Positions 25,475 to 33,650 of a DNA stretch of 64,000 bases are shown piece by piece. Below the pieces are notes generated by a model, which did not search any database, was not told the origin of the DNA, and worked only from the letters and a program-made list of their open reading frames with translations. Source of the stretch: Streptomyces marianii. GTDB taxonomy: Bacteria; Actinomycetota; Actinomycetes; Streptomycetales; Streptomycetaceae. The first letter of the stretch is position 1, and every line of letters starts with the position of its first letter. Location of the stretch: NCBI RefSeq assembly GCF_005795905.1, contig NZ_VAWE01000001.1:1860001-1924000 (forward strand), in the 5' to 3' direction. Position numbers and translations under genes: made by a program.

Positions 25475-26224
25475 CCAGCCGCCCGGCCACCTACGACACG
25501 AAAGACCTTGGAGAACCCGACCAACGCGCCGGGTCCCCCTCTATAAACCTGCGAGCTGCCTCTGGTCTACGGAGAAGGGCTCCATCTCTGCCTGTTCCCT
25601 GGCATAACACCTCAGCAGGTCGTTCATCCGGTAGCGCCCTGACGGGGTGCTCTCGATCAGATGACCGTCCAGCAGGTGCTCGGTCGCCCACTCGACGCTG
25701 GCCGACGGGAGACGGAGCGCCTCGGTCATCGCAAGGCCTGAGATCTCGGTGATTCCCGGCTGGCCGAAGAGCAGGAAAGTCCGGGCCAGGGTGCGGTGCG
25801 TGTCATCGATACGGGCGAGGTCTTGATAGCTGACGGCGAAGCTGGCCCGTAGCTCCATGTCGTCGACCCGCAGGGCGTCCAGACAGTGCTGTTCGTCCGC
25901 CAGCCGGGCGTTGAGCGCCGCGACCGACAGATCCGTCCTGACCGCCAGGCGCGCGGCGGCGAGCCGCAGCGCCAGCGGCAGCCCTCCGCAACGCGCCGCC
26001 AGTTCACTCACCAGCCGCCCGCTCAGCCCTGCCCCCTCGTCGCCGAGCATGCGCCGCAGCACCGCCTCGGCCTCCGGGAGCGGCAGGGACTTGAGCCGGG
26101 CGCGCCGCGCGCCGTCGATCGCCACCAGGCTGGAGCGGGAGGTGACAAGGATCGGGCTGCGCGTGTGCGCCGGGATCAGCGGCCGTACCTGGCTGGCGGA
26201 GGTCGCGTCGTCGAGGACGACTAG

Positions 26225-27320
26225 GGGGCGTATTGCGTCGTGATCAATCTGCGAGATCTGCCTGCGCGGCAGGGTTTGGACCGGTAGACCTCTTTGGGTG
26301 ACGCGAGCGCAACTGACGGATGTGGAGTGGGAGTTGATCGAGCCGTACCTGCCGATCGGCGAGTACGGCCCGTACCCCGAGCGGCTGCGGCAGCAGTTCG
26401 AGGGCGTGATCTGGAGGTTCAAGACAGGCGGGCAGTGGCGGGAGATGCCGACGGAGTTCGGCGCCTGGTCGACCGTCCACAACCGCTTCCGGCAGTGGCG
26501 TGACTCCGGCGTCTTCGAAGCCATCATGGAGGGCCTGGTCACGGAAGCCGCGAAGCGCGGCGAGGTGGACCTGTCCCTGGTCAGCATCGATTCCACCACC
26601 GCCCGGGCCCACCACGACGCTGCCGGGATGCACATGGACGAAGACGTCCTCACCGCTTTGGAGAAGGCTGCCGCCGAGACCGAGAAGGCCAGGTCAAAAG
26701 GGGCGACTGCGACGAACAAACCGGACAGGAGGCCGAAGGCGATCCCGTGCGGGAAGAGCGGCGGCGCATCCGGCGCCGACGAAAACTCCGGCTGAAGGCC
26801 GCCCTGCTCGGGCGTTCCAGGGGAGGGCAGACCAGCAAGATCCATGTCGTCGGCGACCGGAAGTGCCGCCCGCTGGCGTTCATACTGACCGCGGGCCAGG
26901 CCGCCGACAGCCCGCAGTTCATCCCCGTATTGGGGAAGGTGCGGGTGCGCATGCCCGTCGGCCGTCCGCGCACCCGGCCCGGCGCAGTCGCCGGGGACAA
27001 GGCGTACTCGTCCCGCGGCAACCGCGCCCACCTGCGCAAACGCCGTATCAAGGCGGTCATCCCGGAGAAGAAGGACCAGGCCGCCAACCGGAAGAAGAAG
27101 GGCTCCAGAGGCGGCCGGCCCGTCAGCCACGATGCCGACCTTTACAAGGAGCGGAACACCGTCGAGCGGCTGATCAACAAGCTGAAGGCCTGGCGAGGCA
27201 TCGCCACGCGGTACGACAAGACCCCCGACAGCTACCTCGCCGGCCTCCACCTCCGCGCCTCGATGATCTGGCTCAGAGAGCTCACCCGGACCACCTGATG
27301 ATCACAACCACATACGCTCC
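26225..27320 (+). mobile_element. IS5-family insertion sequence, 1096 bp, CTAG target duplication
   Basis: The ends are imperfect inverted repeats (left GGGGCGTATTGCG, right-end complement GGAGCGTATGTGG, converging on GTGATCA; 17 of 22 positions agree). CTAG flanks both ends (26221-26224 and 27321-27324). The 4-bp duplication is confirmed by the host gene: excising one copy restores the reading frame exactly. The element encodes a DDE transposase in two frames. A fragment of the same right end occurs again near 43.4 kb. Confidence 0.9.
26298..27298 (+). CDS. IS5-family transposase, two frames (-1 shift)
   Basis: The first frame starts with GTG 26298 (MTRAQLTDVEWELIEPYLP) and runs to 26795. 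The second, in the -1 frame, covers about 26702-27298. Together they give a normal IS5-type DDE transposase: first Asp in VSIDSTTARAHHDAAG, second in VAGDKAYSSRGNRAHLRKR, and the Glu in ERNTVERLINKLKAWRGIATRYDK. The switch can occur at AAAAGGGG (26696-26703). Either programmed -1 frameshifting, as known in several IS families, or a missing G in that run would join the frames. Expression is expected only when the element moves. It lies opposite to the host regulator gene. Confidence 0.85.
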
Positions 27321-28057
27321 CTAGGACCCTGCGGTCGGCGAGGAGGCTGCGAAGCAGGGCCGTGCACTCGGAGATGTCGGCAGGCAGCTGATACGGGGGG
27401 ATGCCGAGGCCGCGCAGCAGCCTGGTGACGACGTGGTCCACGGGCAGCGGTTCGGCTCCCGGAGTTGCGCAGCGCAGCTCCACGTACAGCTGGCCGTCGG
27501 GGTAGTGGGCCACGACGCGGCGCAGGGCCCGCAGCGCGAGGACGGACTTCCCCACGCCCGGTGGGCCGGTGATCACGGTGACCGGTGGCTGGGCGTGCGG
27601 CGAGGTCAGCCAGTCCACGACAGCGGATAACTCACGCTCGTGGCCGATAAGATCAGGCGCGCAGTACGGCAACTGCCGCGGTTGGGTGACGACGCTGTGC
27701 GCACCGGTGTCCGCCTCTGGGCGCAGGTCCGCGACTCTCCGGTACGCCTCCTGCCACGTCGCCGGATCGGCCCCGCAAGCGCGTACGAGGGCCGTGACGA
27801 ACTCCTCCTTCGGCAGGGTCGTACGGGCGAGCGTGGAGGCGACGGTCGAGCGGGGCAGCCGGAAGCCCGCTCGCCTGGCGCGGCTCTCCAACTGGCGATA
27901 TGTCAGTCCGCTGCGATCCTTGAGCAGCCCGAGAACCGCGACGAGTTCACGCTGGGAGTGCACCTCGTCCGGGTTCGGCAGCAAACAGACTGATGTCGCG
28001 AGGCGATCCGCGGACACACTCGTCCCCCCTTCGGTCGGCCAGTGGATCAGTGCGGCG

Positions 28058-29593
28058 TCAGCCGGCGAACGGTCCCGCGTCCGGTCGGCACTCGGTTCCG
28101 TGGCCGGGGCTTCCACGGCCGAGCAGATAGTCCGTGGTGATGTCGTCGGCGCAGCGGCTCAGGCCGAGCGCGGTGTGACCGATCATGTCAACGGTGACAA
28201 GCTCCGCCCGGCCGAGCTGGTCCGTCAGGCGCTCCGCAAAGCGGTACTGGGTGGTCGGGTCGTACCGGTTTCCGATCACGAGGACCGGCTGGTCGGTCTC
28301 CCTGTTCCAGGGTCCGGTGTAGCGGTCGGCCTCGTACGACCGGACCGGCCATGTGGCGCAGACCGCGGACTCGAAGGCGACCATCCTTCCGAAGGTCGGT
28401 GCTTGTCTCTCCCAGCGGTCCGCGCGTGCGGGCCAGGTGCCGACAGCTGCCGGGTAGGGCTTGTCCAGGCAGTTGTATGCCGCTTCGGAGTCGTCCCCGC
28501 GATACGGGCCCCCGGCGGCGACCGCTGCTGTGGAGTCGGTGCGCGGCGCGGGAGGTGCCGTCTCCAGGAGGGCCAGTGCGCGGGCCAGGCCGGGCAGGCG
28601 GGAGGGGGTCGCGAGCGAGTCGGCCACCCGGGTGGTGAAGGCGCTCAGTGTCATGGTGGTGCCGTCTGGCAGGGCCAGCGGGCCGCCGCGCAGCCGTTCC
28701 CGGACCCGGTCGAACTTCCGGCGAGGGTCGCCCCCGCTGAATGCGCAGGCGGTACCAGCCTCTTCGCACGCGCGCAGGAACTCCGCGAGTGCGATCTCCA
28801 TGCCGATGGCGCGCTGCCGGTCGTACTCCAGACCGTTGTGCGAGCGAAGCCGCGGATCGACGGCGCCATCAAGGACCATGGCGTCGAGGTGGTCCGGATG
28901 TAGGTTGGCGTAGGTGGCCCCGAGCAGGGAGCCGTAGGAGAAGCCGATGAAGCTGATCTGCCGTTCTCTCGTGGCCCTGCGCAGCTGTTCCAGGTCCTGG
29001 GCCGCGTTGAAGGTGGTCATGTGGGGCAGCAGCGGGCCCGCGACACGGGCACAGGCCGCCGAGTGTCCGTCCGCCGCCCGCATGGCTCCGGCGATCTCGT
29101 CCTCGGTCACGGGTACGGCCATTGCGCCGCGGAGCGTGTCGTCGTGCTCGGTCTGGCTCCGGAAGCACTTCAGCGGATCGCTCAAGTTAACACCGCGCGG
29201 ATCGAATCCGATGACGTCGTACCGGGCCAGGACCTCGGCGTCGAGGAACCGTTCTGCTCGGTAGGCGGTGTGCAGGCCGGACGTACCCGGCCCGCCCGGG
29301 TTGACGAAGAGTGTGCCGCGCCGGCTGTCCGGATCGGTCGCCCTACGGCGCAGCATCACGATCTCGACGGAGCCAGCGGACGGACGCGCGTAGCCCCGGG
29401 GAACGTGGTGGGTCGCGCAGTCCGCGACCGCGGGATCCACGGGCGCTCCGGTCAGCTCCTTGCAGCTCTGCCAATGGAGTTCGGATGCAGGCAGTGCGAT
29501 GGAGACGGAGGCGGAGGCCACCGTGGGACACAGCGCCACAGTGGTAATGGCGGCGGTCGTACACGCCAGCAGCCGGAAGATCCCGCTGAACAC
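28058..29593 (-). CDS. Secreted alpha/beta-hydrolase, tripeptidyl-aminopeptidase type (S33)
   Basis: The 511-residue protein has a signal peptide (MFSGIFRLLACTTAAITTVALCPTVASA). The alpha/beta-hydrolase signatures of SlpD/SlpE/Tap enzymes are present: LFVNPGGPGTSG oxyanion loop, DVIGFDPRGVNLSDP, nucleophile serine in GFSYGSLLGATYA, acid Asp in VIGNRYDPTTQYRFA and His in MIGHTALGLSRC. It should remove N-terminal tripeptides or short peptides outside the cell. It lies 40 nt upstream of the NB-ARC gene in the same direction, with the kinase-like gene behind it. A role in processing the cystine-rich peptide is possible but unproven. Confidence 0.87.
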   Translation of the reverse strand: MFSGIFRLLACTTAAITTVALCPTVASASVSIALPASELHWQSCKELTGAPVDPAVADCATHHVPRGYARPSAGSVEIVMLRRRATDPDSRRGTLFVNPGGPGTSGLHTAYRAERFLDAEVLARYDVIGFDPRGVNLSDPLKCFRSQTEHDDTLRGAMAVPVTEDEIAGAMRAADGHSAACARVAGPLLPHMTTFNAAQDLEQLRRATRERQISFIGFSYGSLLGATYANLHPDHLDAMVLDGAVDPRLRSHNGLEYDRQRAIGMEIALAEFLRACEEAGTACAFSGGDPRRKFDRVRERLRGGPLALPDGTTMTLSAFTTRVADSLATPSRLPGLARALALLETAPPAPRTDSTAAVAAGGPYRGDDSEAAYNCLDKPYPAAVGTWPARADRWERQAPTFGRMVAFESAVCATWPVRSYEADRYTGPWNRETDQPVLVIGNRYDPTTQYRFAERLTDQLGRAELVTVDMIGHTALGLSRCADDITTDYLLGRGSPGHGTECRPDAGPFAG

Positions 29594-29678
29594 GGAGAGA
29601 CTCCTCTGGTGTGTGTGTGGGGGTGACCCTTGTGAGCGGCGTCGGGAGAGGCGAAGCGAGGCGTCAGGGACCGGTTAG

Positions 29679-31065
29679 TACTGCAACCGCATGTGGCGTG
29701 ACGGAGTGTCGTGTTGGTCGTTGGGCTGACTGTGTGATGAATCGCTGACGGTCGCGCAGATCGAGGACTGGTCCGACGGGATAGCTGGTCTCCATGCCCG
29801 GTTCGCAGGACGTTTTGGCAGGTCGGAGCCGCGTGAGCGGGCGCTGGACTACCTGTCCACCTTGCTCTCGCCGCTGGAGAAGAAGAACGGGTGGACGCTG
29901 GCCGAGCAGGCCGGCCAGCGTCGGCCGGACGGTTTCCAGAGACTGCTGAACTTCGCCGACTGGGACGAGCACGCGGTCCGTGACGACATCCGTGACTTCG
30001 TCGTCGAGACGATCGGAGCGAAGGATGCGGTCCTGATCGGGGACGACACCGGGTTTTTGAAGAAGGGCGTCAAGTCAGCCGGAGTCCAGCGGCAGTACTC
30101 CGGCACGGCCGGACGCACGGAGAACTGCCAGATCGGCACGTTCCTGGCCTATGCCTCCGCCGCGGGCCGGGCCTTGATCGACCGCGAGCTGTACATCCCG
30201 GTCTCCTGGACGGACGACCGCGAGCGGTGCCGGGCGGCCGGGATCGGTGACGAGGTCCCGTTCGCCACGAAGATCGAGCACTTCAAGTGGATGCTGCAAC
30301 GCGCGATCGACGCACGCGTCCCCTTCGCCTGGGTCACCGCAGATGAGGCATACGGCCAGGTCAAGCACCTGCGGGCCTGGCTGGAGGAACGGCACGTCGC
30401 CTACGTGCTGGCCACCAAAGTCAATGACACAGTGACCACCGCCGACGGCACCGACGCCGAGGTCCGTGCGCTGATCACCCGCCTGCCCCGGCAGGCATGG
30501 AAGCGGATCTCCGCCGGTGCGGGCGCGCACGGCCAGCGATTCCACGACTGGGCCCGGATCGCGATCCGGGCCCAGTGGGTGGACGGTTTCGGGCACTGGG
30601 TCCTGGCCCGCCGCAACACCAGCGACCCCACCGAGATCGCCTACTACGTCTGCTACGGGCCCGTCACCTCGCGGCTGAAAGACCTGGTCAGGACCGCCGG
30701 AGCGCGATGGCAGGTAGAGGAATGCTTCCAGACCGCCAAGGGAGAATGCGGCCTGGACCACTACCAGGTCCGTCTCTACCGGGCCTGGTACCGGCACATC
30801 ACCCTCGCGATGGCCGCCCTCGCCTACCTGACCGCCATCCGCGCCACAGAAGCCGCAAAAGGGGCAGCCCAGACGACGAGCGAGACCTCATACCCCTCAG
30901 CGTCCCGGAGATCCGCCGGATGATCGGGCACGTCGTCATCACACCCCAACGCCACACCAACGAGCATCGTCTGCGCTGGTCACACTTCCGACGCCGTAGC
31001 CAAGCCCGAGCCCGCCGCTGCCACTACCAACGCCGAGGCCACGACCCACACATGCGGTTGCAGTA
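29679..31065 (+). mobile_element. IS701-family insertion sequence, 1387 bp, TTAG target duplication
   Basis: Both ends carry the identical 17-bp terminal repeat TACTGCAACCGCATGTG in inverted orientation. The flanks are TTAG (29675-29678 and 31066-31069), fitting the YTAR duplication typical of IS701. The element interrupts the last codons of a leftward kinase-like gene. Confidence 0.92.
29730..30923 (+). CDS. IS701-family transposase
   Basis: The frame is open from 29730 and shows IS701 homology from ESLTVAQIEDWSDGIAGLHA onward, but no ATG or GTG exists before a TTG at 29862. The start is therefore uncertain (CTG 29730 or 29745). Catalytic residues are visible: Asp in AVLIGDDTGFLKKG, Asp in FAWVTADEAYGQVKHLRAW and Glu in WQVEECFQTAKGECGLDHYQVR. 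The frame ends at 30923. The usual family C-terminus (DLIPLSVPEIRRMI...RARRCHYQRRGH) continues in the -1 frame to 31069 after an AAAAGGGG run, so a slip or a missing base would restore a longer product. Confidence 0.88.
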   Translation: MCDESLTVAQIEDWSDGIAGLHARFAGRFGRSEPRERALDYLSTLLSPLEKKNGWTLAEQAGQRRPDGFQRLLNFADWDEHAVRDDIRDFVVETIGAKDAVLIGDDTGFLKKGVKSAGVQRQYSGTAGRTENCQIGTFLAYASAAGRALIDRELYIPVSWTDDRERCRAAGIGDEVPFATKIEHFKWMLQRAIDARVPFAWVTADEAYGQVKHLRAWLEERHVAYVLATKVNDTVTTADGTDAEVRALITRLPRQAWKRISAGAGAHGQRFHDWARIAIRAQWVDGFGHWVLARRNTSDPTEIAYYVCYGPVTSRLKDLVRTAGARWQVEECFQTAKGECGLDHYQVRLYRAWYRHITLAMAALAYLTAIRATEAAKGAAQTTSETSYPSASRRSAG

Positions 31066-32350
31066 TTAGGAGCTCCCGTAGTTGCGCTGCCACCGTGCCC
31101 GCGAAGGGGAGGGCGCGGTCGGCGCGGAGGGTGGCGAGGGCGTCCCGCCACAGCAGAGCGCGGCTGACGATGCCAGGCGCCGAAGCCGGCTGCAATGCCT
31201 CATCGAGAGGCACGGGGCCGCTGATATCGGCCCATTCCCGCAAGTAGGCGTCCGCGACCTGGCGCTCGGCGGCAAGGTCACTGGGGGCGACCGATCGCAC
31301 ATCGCGCAGGACGACATCGAGCGAGACGAACGGGTGCCCGAGGACGCTTTCCGCCCAGTCGAAGATCAGCGGCCCCGTGTCGGTGAACGTGTAGTTCCCG
31401 CGCCAGATGTCCAGGTGAATGATCGTGTGCGGCACCCCGCTCCCGGCGAGCCGGGCGCAGTGGTCCCGGAACCGCGCGGATAACGATACGAGTTGACGTC
31501 TCTCGTCGACGGTCAGTCCGTCGACCTCGGCCACCAGCGCGTCGTACAGCCCGGGGAGAATCTCCAGTCGGTGGTCCGGGCAACCCGTGGCGAGCAGTGC
31601 GTCAGCCTGCTCGGCCATGCCGCGCTGGAGACGAGCGAGTTCCGGCACCATGCGCACATAGGCGTCCACGGTTTCGGCTGGGTTGGCGGAGTGCCGTATC
31701 CCGCCGAAGTCCTCTGTGAGCATCCAGCCCCGTCGCTCGTCGACGGCGAGCACATTCGGCACGGCTTTCGGAAACCGCTCCGAGAGCAGCAGGCTGACCG
31801 CAGCCTCATGACCGTACACCGGGGGTGATGCCTTGAAATAGAGATCCCGCGGAATCGCGGGCAGTCGGAGCTGATACGACCAGGAGCGCATTCCGGCCTG
31901 TACGGGGTTTCCGTTACTCCGGAATCCCGCGGCACGCAACCGATCGGTCGCCCAGTCCGCCGCTGGCGCGTACCAGCCGAAACAGGTCCAGGGAGGTCGG
32001 CCCGTACCGCCGAGTTCCGACTCCGTGAACCACTGGTCGAGCATCGCCCGCTGTGCGGCGCTGATCCCGCTGATCGCGGGGAGTTCCTTCGTGCGGAACC
32101 AATGGCCGTTCTTCGCCGTTCGCCCGTCCACCGACTCGAATACGAAGAAGCGCGGCTCCCGTCCGATGCAGTCGAGCGTCGATACGACGAGGCCGAATCG
32201 ATCTGCGATATCAGCGTGAAGGCCGGCGATGTCGGATTGACGCTGGATGGGCAGGGACAGACCGTCCGGCCCCGACAGAAGCAGTATCTCGGTGGTGGCT
32301 TCCTGTCTTCGTGCGATGACAGCGACCTGCCGCGGCGCATCCTGTCCCAT
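30980..32350 (-). CDS. APH-like kinase with N-terminal Nudix-like domain, 3' end replaced by IS701
   Basis: Starting at ATG 32350 (GGAGGG site), the first 140 residues look Nudix-like (VAVIARRQEATTEILLLSGPDG), without a clear Nudix box. Residues about 165-440 form an aminoglycoside-phosphotransferase fold with the catalytic loop HTIIHLDIWRGNYTF and metal site PLIFDWAESVLGHP. It should phosphorylate a small molecule or peptide in the cytoplasm. The IS701 end replaces the last residues: the intact gene would end RELLTGP and stop at 29664, but now reads about 30 residues of IS sequence. The catalytic core is untouched. A TTA codon lies at 31482-31484. It is divergent from the peptide operon. Confidence 0.8.
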   Translation of the reverse strand: MGQDAPRQVAVIARRQEATTEILLLSGPDGLSLPIQRQSDIAGLHADIADRFGLVVSTLDCIGREPRFFVFESVDGRTAKNGHWFRTKELPAISGISAAQRAMLDQWFTESELGGTGRPPWTCFGWYAPAADWATDRLRAAGFRSNGNPVQAGMRSWSYQLRLPAIPRDLYFKASPPVYGHEAAVSLLLSERFPKAVPNVLAVDERRGWMLTEDFGGIRHSANPAETVDAYVRMVPELARLQRGMAEQADALLATGCPDHRLEILPGLYDALVAEVDGLTVDERRQLVSLSARFRDHCARLAGSGVPHTIIHLDIWRGNYTFTDTGPLIFDWAESVLGHPFVSLDVVLRDVRSVAPSDLAAERQVADAYLREWADISGPVPLDEALQPASAPGIVSRALLWRDALATLRADRALPFAGTVAAQLRELLILQPHVWVVASALVVAAAGSGLATASEV

Positions 32351-32957
32351 GCATCCCTCCGAACACAGTGTCCCCCGAAACCTCATGCGCACAGAATGCG
32401 AACAGTAGAGCGAGAGTTGACGTCAAGTTAATGATTCTCTGTATCGGTGCGGAGGTGCCCCGTGCTCCTTTGAGCAGCCAAGGGCCATCGCGTGATCGGG
32501 ATCGGTCCGGTCGGCCGGTCTCGTGCATGACGCGGCGCAGGGCCGCCGCCGGCGGCCCGCACCGGGTTGCTGGAGTGTGTGCCCGACCGCCGCGACGGCG
32601 GGGGCAGCGGTCCCGTAGCCGCACCGCCGTGCGCGGCCGGCACGGCGGTGCCGGACGGCGTCCGCTTGCTCATCCGCCACTCCGGCCGCGACCACCACCG
32701 CCCCTGTCAGCACTCGGCCTCACCTGACGAAACCGACGGATCTGACCGCGCAATGACCTCCGCGCCGGTTACCTCATGGAGAGCGGCCGTGTGGACACCT
32801 CTCCCAATATCTCCCGTCCCGGCCTGTCCCGGACGGGTTCGAGGCCGTCTCGGCATTCCCCCGGTCTTCGCCGGGCCATAGCCTCCCTGAGGTCCTGTCG
32901 ATCAGCCACGGGCGGCAACCGCCCGTTGGTTTCCGTCAGAAGAAGAAGGTGAACACT
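32351..32957. other. Divergent control region between the kinase and the peptide operon
   Basis: About 600 nt without a convincing gene; promoters for both directions must lie here. The stretch near 32410-32440 is AT-richer and has TTGACGTCAA, a possible -35/palindrome for the kinase gene. No clear -10 box for the precursor gene could be picked out. Confidence 0.45.
32908..32926 (+). promoter_or_regulatory. Hairpin in the leader of the precursor gene
   Basis: Perfect 8-bp stem ACGGGCGG / CCGCCCGT with loop CAA, followed by TGGTTT, 31 nt before the precursor start. It may be an mRNA stability or attenuation element. Confidence 0.45.
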
Positions 32958-33140
32958 GTGCCGACGATGTCGATTGCTTCCCAGCTGGCCGGAAACGGTC
33001 TGCAGCAGCACCTCTACTCCGAGCCCACCGCAGTGGCCGAAGAATGCCGGATGGCCGGATACAGCTGCTGGTGGGACTCGGACTGCTGCAACGAGTCCGT
33101 CAAGCTCATCTGCGAGTGGTGGACCTGCCGCTACGCGTAA
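32958..33140 (+). CDS. Cysteine-rich precursor peptide, knottin-like core with RiPP-type leader
   Basis: The 60-residue peptide starts at GTG 32958, 8 nt after AGAAGG; an in-frame GTG at 32949 lacks spacing. Residues 1-29 lack a Sec signal and contain LYSEP (Tyr20-Pro23), matching the YxxP element by which lasso leaders bind their recognition protein. Six cysteines follow at 30, 37, 43, 44, 52 and 57 (C-x6-C-x5-CC-x7-C-x4-C), the spacing of inhibitor-cystine-knot toxins, with five tryptophans (38, 39, 54 and 55 among them). A lasso reading is also possible: Gly34 with Asp40 or Asp42 would give a 7- or 9-residue ring, but leaves an odd cysteine number. No homologue is known to me. The gene heads the operon of modifying enzymes. 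Confidence 0.75.
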   Translation: MPTMSIASQLAGNGLQQHLYSEPTAVAEECRMAGYSCWWDSDCCNESVKLICEWWTCRYA

Positions 33141-33248
33141 TGCGGTCGAACGCCACCAGTGTTGAAGAATGACGACTGCCGGGCGGATCTCCGGAACTTC
33201 GGATTCCTGCCCGGCGGGCCGTCGTCTGACTATCTTGGACAAGGATCG

Positions 33249-33650
33249 ATGGCGAGAGGAACGCTGGCGCTGCCGAATGCCGCCCGGGGAGCAGCTGCCT
33301 TCTTGAATTCGGCACGTGCCGGGAGCGGTATCTACCGTCTGGACAACTGGCCGGCCGTCCGGGACGTATGGCAAGCGGACATCGCACGAGTGGGCACGGC
33401 CGTCGCACGCCTGCGGATCGCCCAGCGGCTGACGGTCGGCTTCCTCGATCCCGTTGAGGACGCGCTCTACCTCACTGCCGGGCTCCGGATGATCGGCCTG
33501 CCCGCGACCTTCCACCTCGGCCGGGAACTGGTCCCTGCCGCCCCGCCCGCAGGCTTCTATGCGTGGGTGGAGCACAAGGGACACGTCGTCAGCACCTCGC
33601 TTCCAGTCCGCGAGGAGTACATCGAAGTACACCGGTCGGAGGAGGGATGA
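33249..33650 (+). CDS. Lasso B2-like (transglutaminase-fold) protein lacking catalytic residues
   Basis: The 133-residue protein has the length and layout of lasso-peptide B2 leader peptidases (Transglut_core3). The core helix is DALYLTAGLRMIGLPATFHLG, then the strand GFYAWVEHKGHVVSTSL. In the family the helix normally starts with a cysteine and the strand reads AHAWVE with the catalytic histidine. Here the cysteine position falls in D67-P-V-E-D71 and the histidine position is Tyr104. It therefore looks like a pseudo-enzyme, perhaps a scaffold. ATG 33249 follows AAGGA; an upstream GTG at 33159 would add 30 residues. It overlaps the cyclase start by 4 nt (ATGA). Confidence 0.7.
   Translation: MARGTLALPNAARGAAAFLNSARAGSGIYRLDNWPAVRDVWQADIARVGTAVARLRIAQRLTVGFLDPVEDALYLTAGLRMIGLPATFHLGRELVPAAPPAGFYAWVEHKGHVVSTSLPVREEYIEVHRSEEG

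Larger units (their letters stand above)
25541..28017 (-). pseudogene. HTH / NB-ARC (STAND) regulator split by an insertion sequence
   Basis: The gene reads from GTG 28017 (GGGGGGA ribosome site) to TAG 25541, but 26225-27320 is an IS5-type element. Removing it and one copy of the duplicated CTAG gives an uninterrupted 458-residue frame, with the junction reading ADRRVLVVLDDA, a normal Walker B. Domains: N-terminal helix-turn-helix (about 15-80, GLTYRQLESRARRAGFRLPRSTVA), NB-ARC with P-loop GPPGVGKSVLALRAL near 135, the Walker B above and winged-helix segments to the end. Such AfsR-like, SARP-less regulators often sit near secondary-metabolite genes. It contains a TTA codon (27628-27630), implying bldA dependence. 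As it stands it cannot make a full protein. Confidence 0.88.

Noticed and set aside
32776..32952. Possible 58-residue Arg/Ser-rich peptide just before the precursor gene
   Set aside because: No ribosome site of note and no pattern; its composition is that of random GC-rich sequence. A leader-peptide role cannot be excluded but has no support.
32958..33140. Reading the cysteine-rich peptide as an ordinary Sec-secreted knottin
   Set aside because: There is no hydrophobic signal sequence, and a leader-binding PqqD-like gene lies in the same operon, so a leader-guided export route is more likely.
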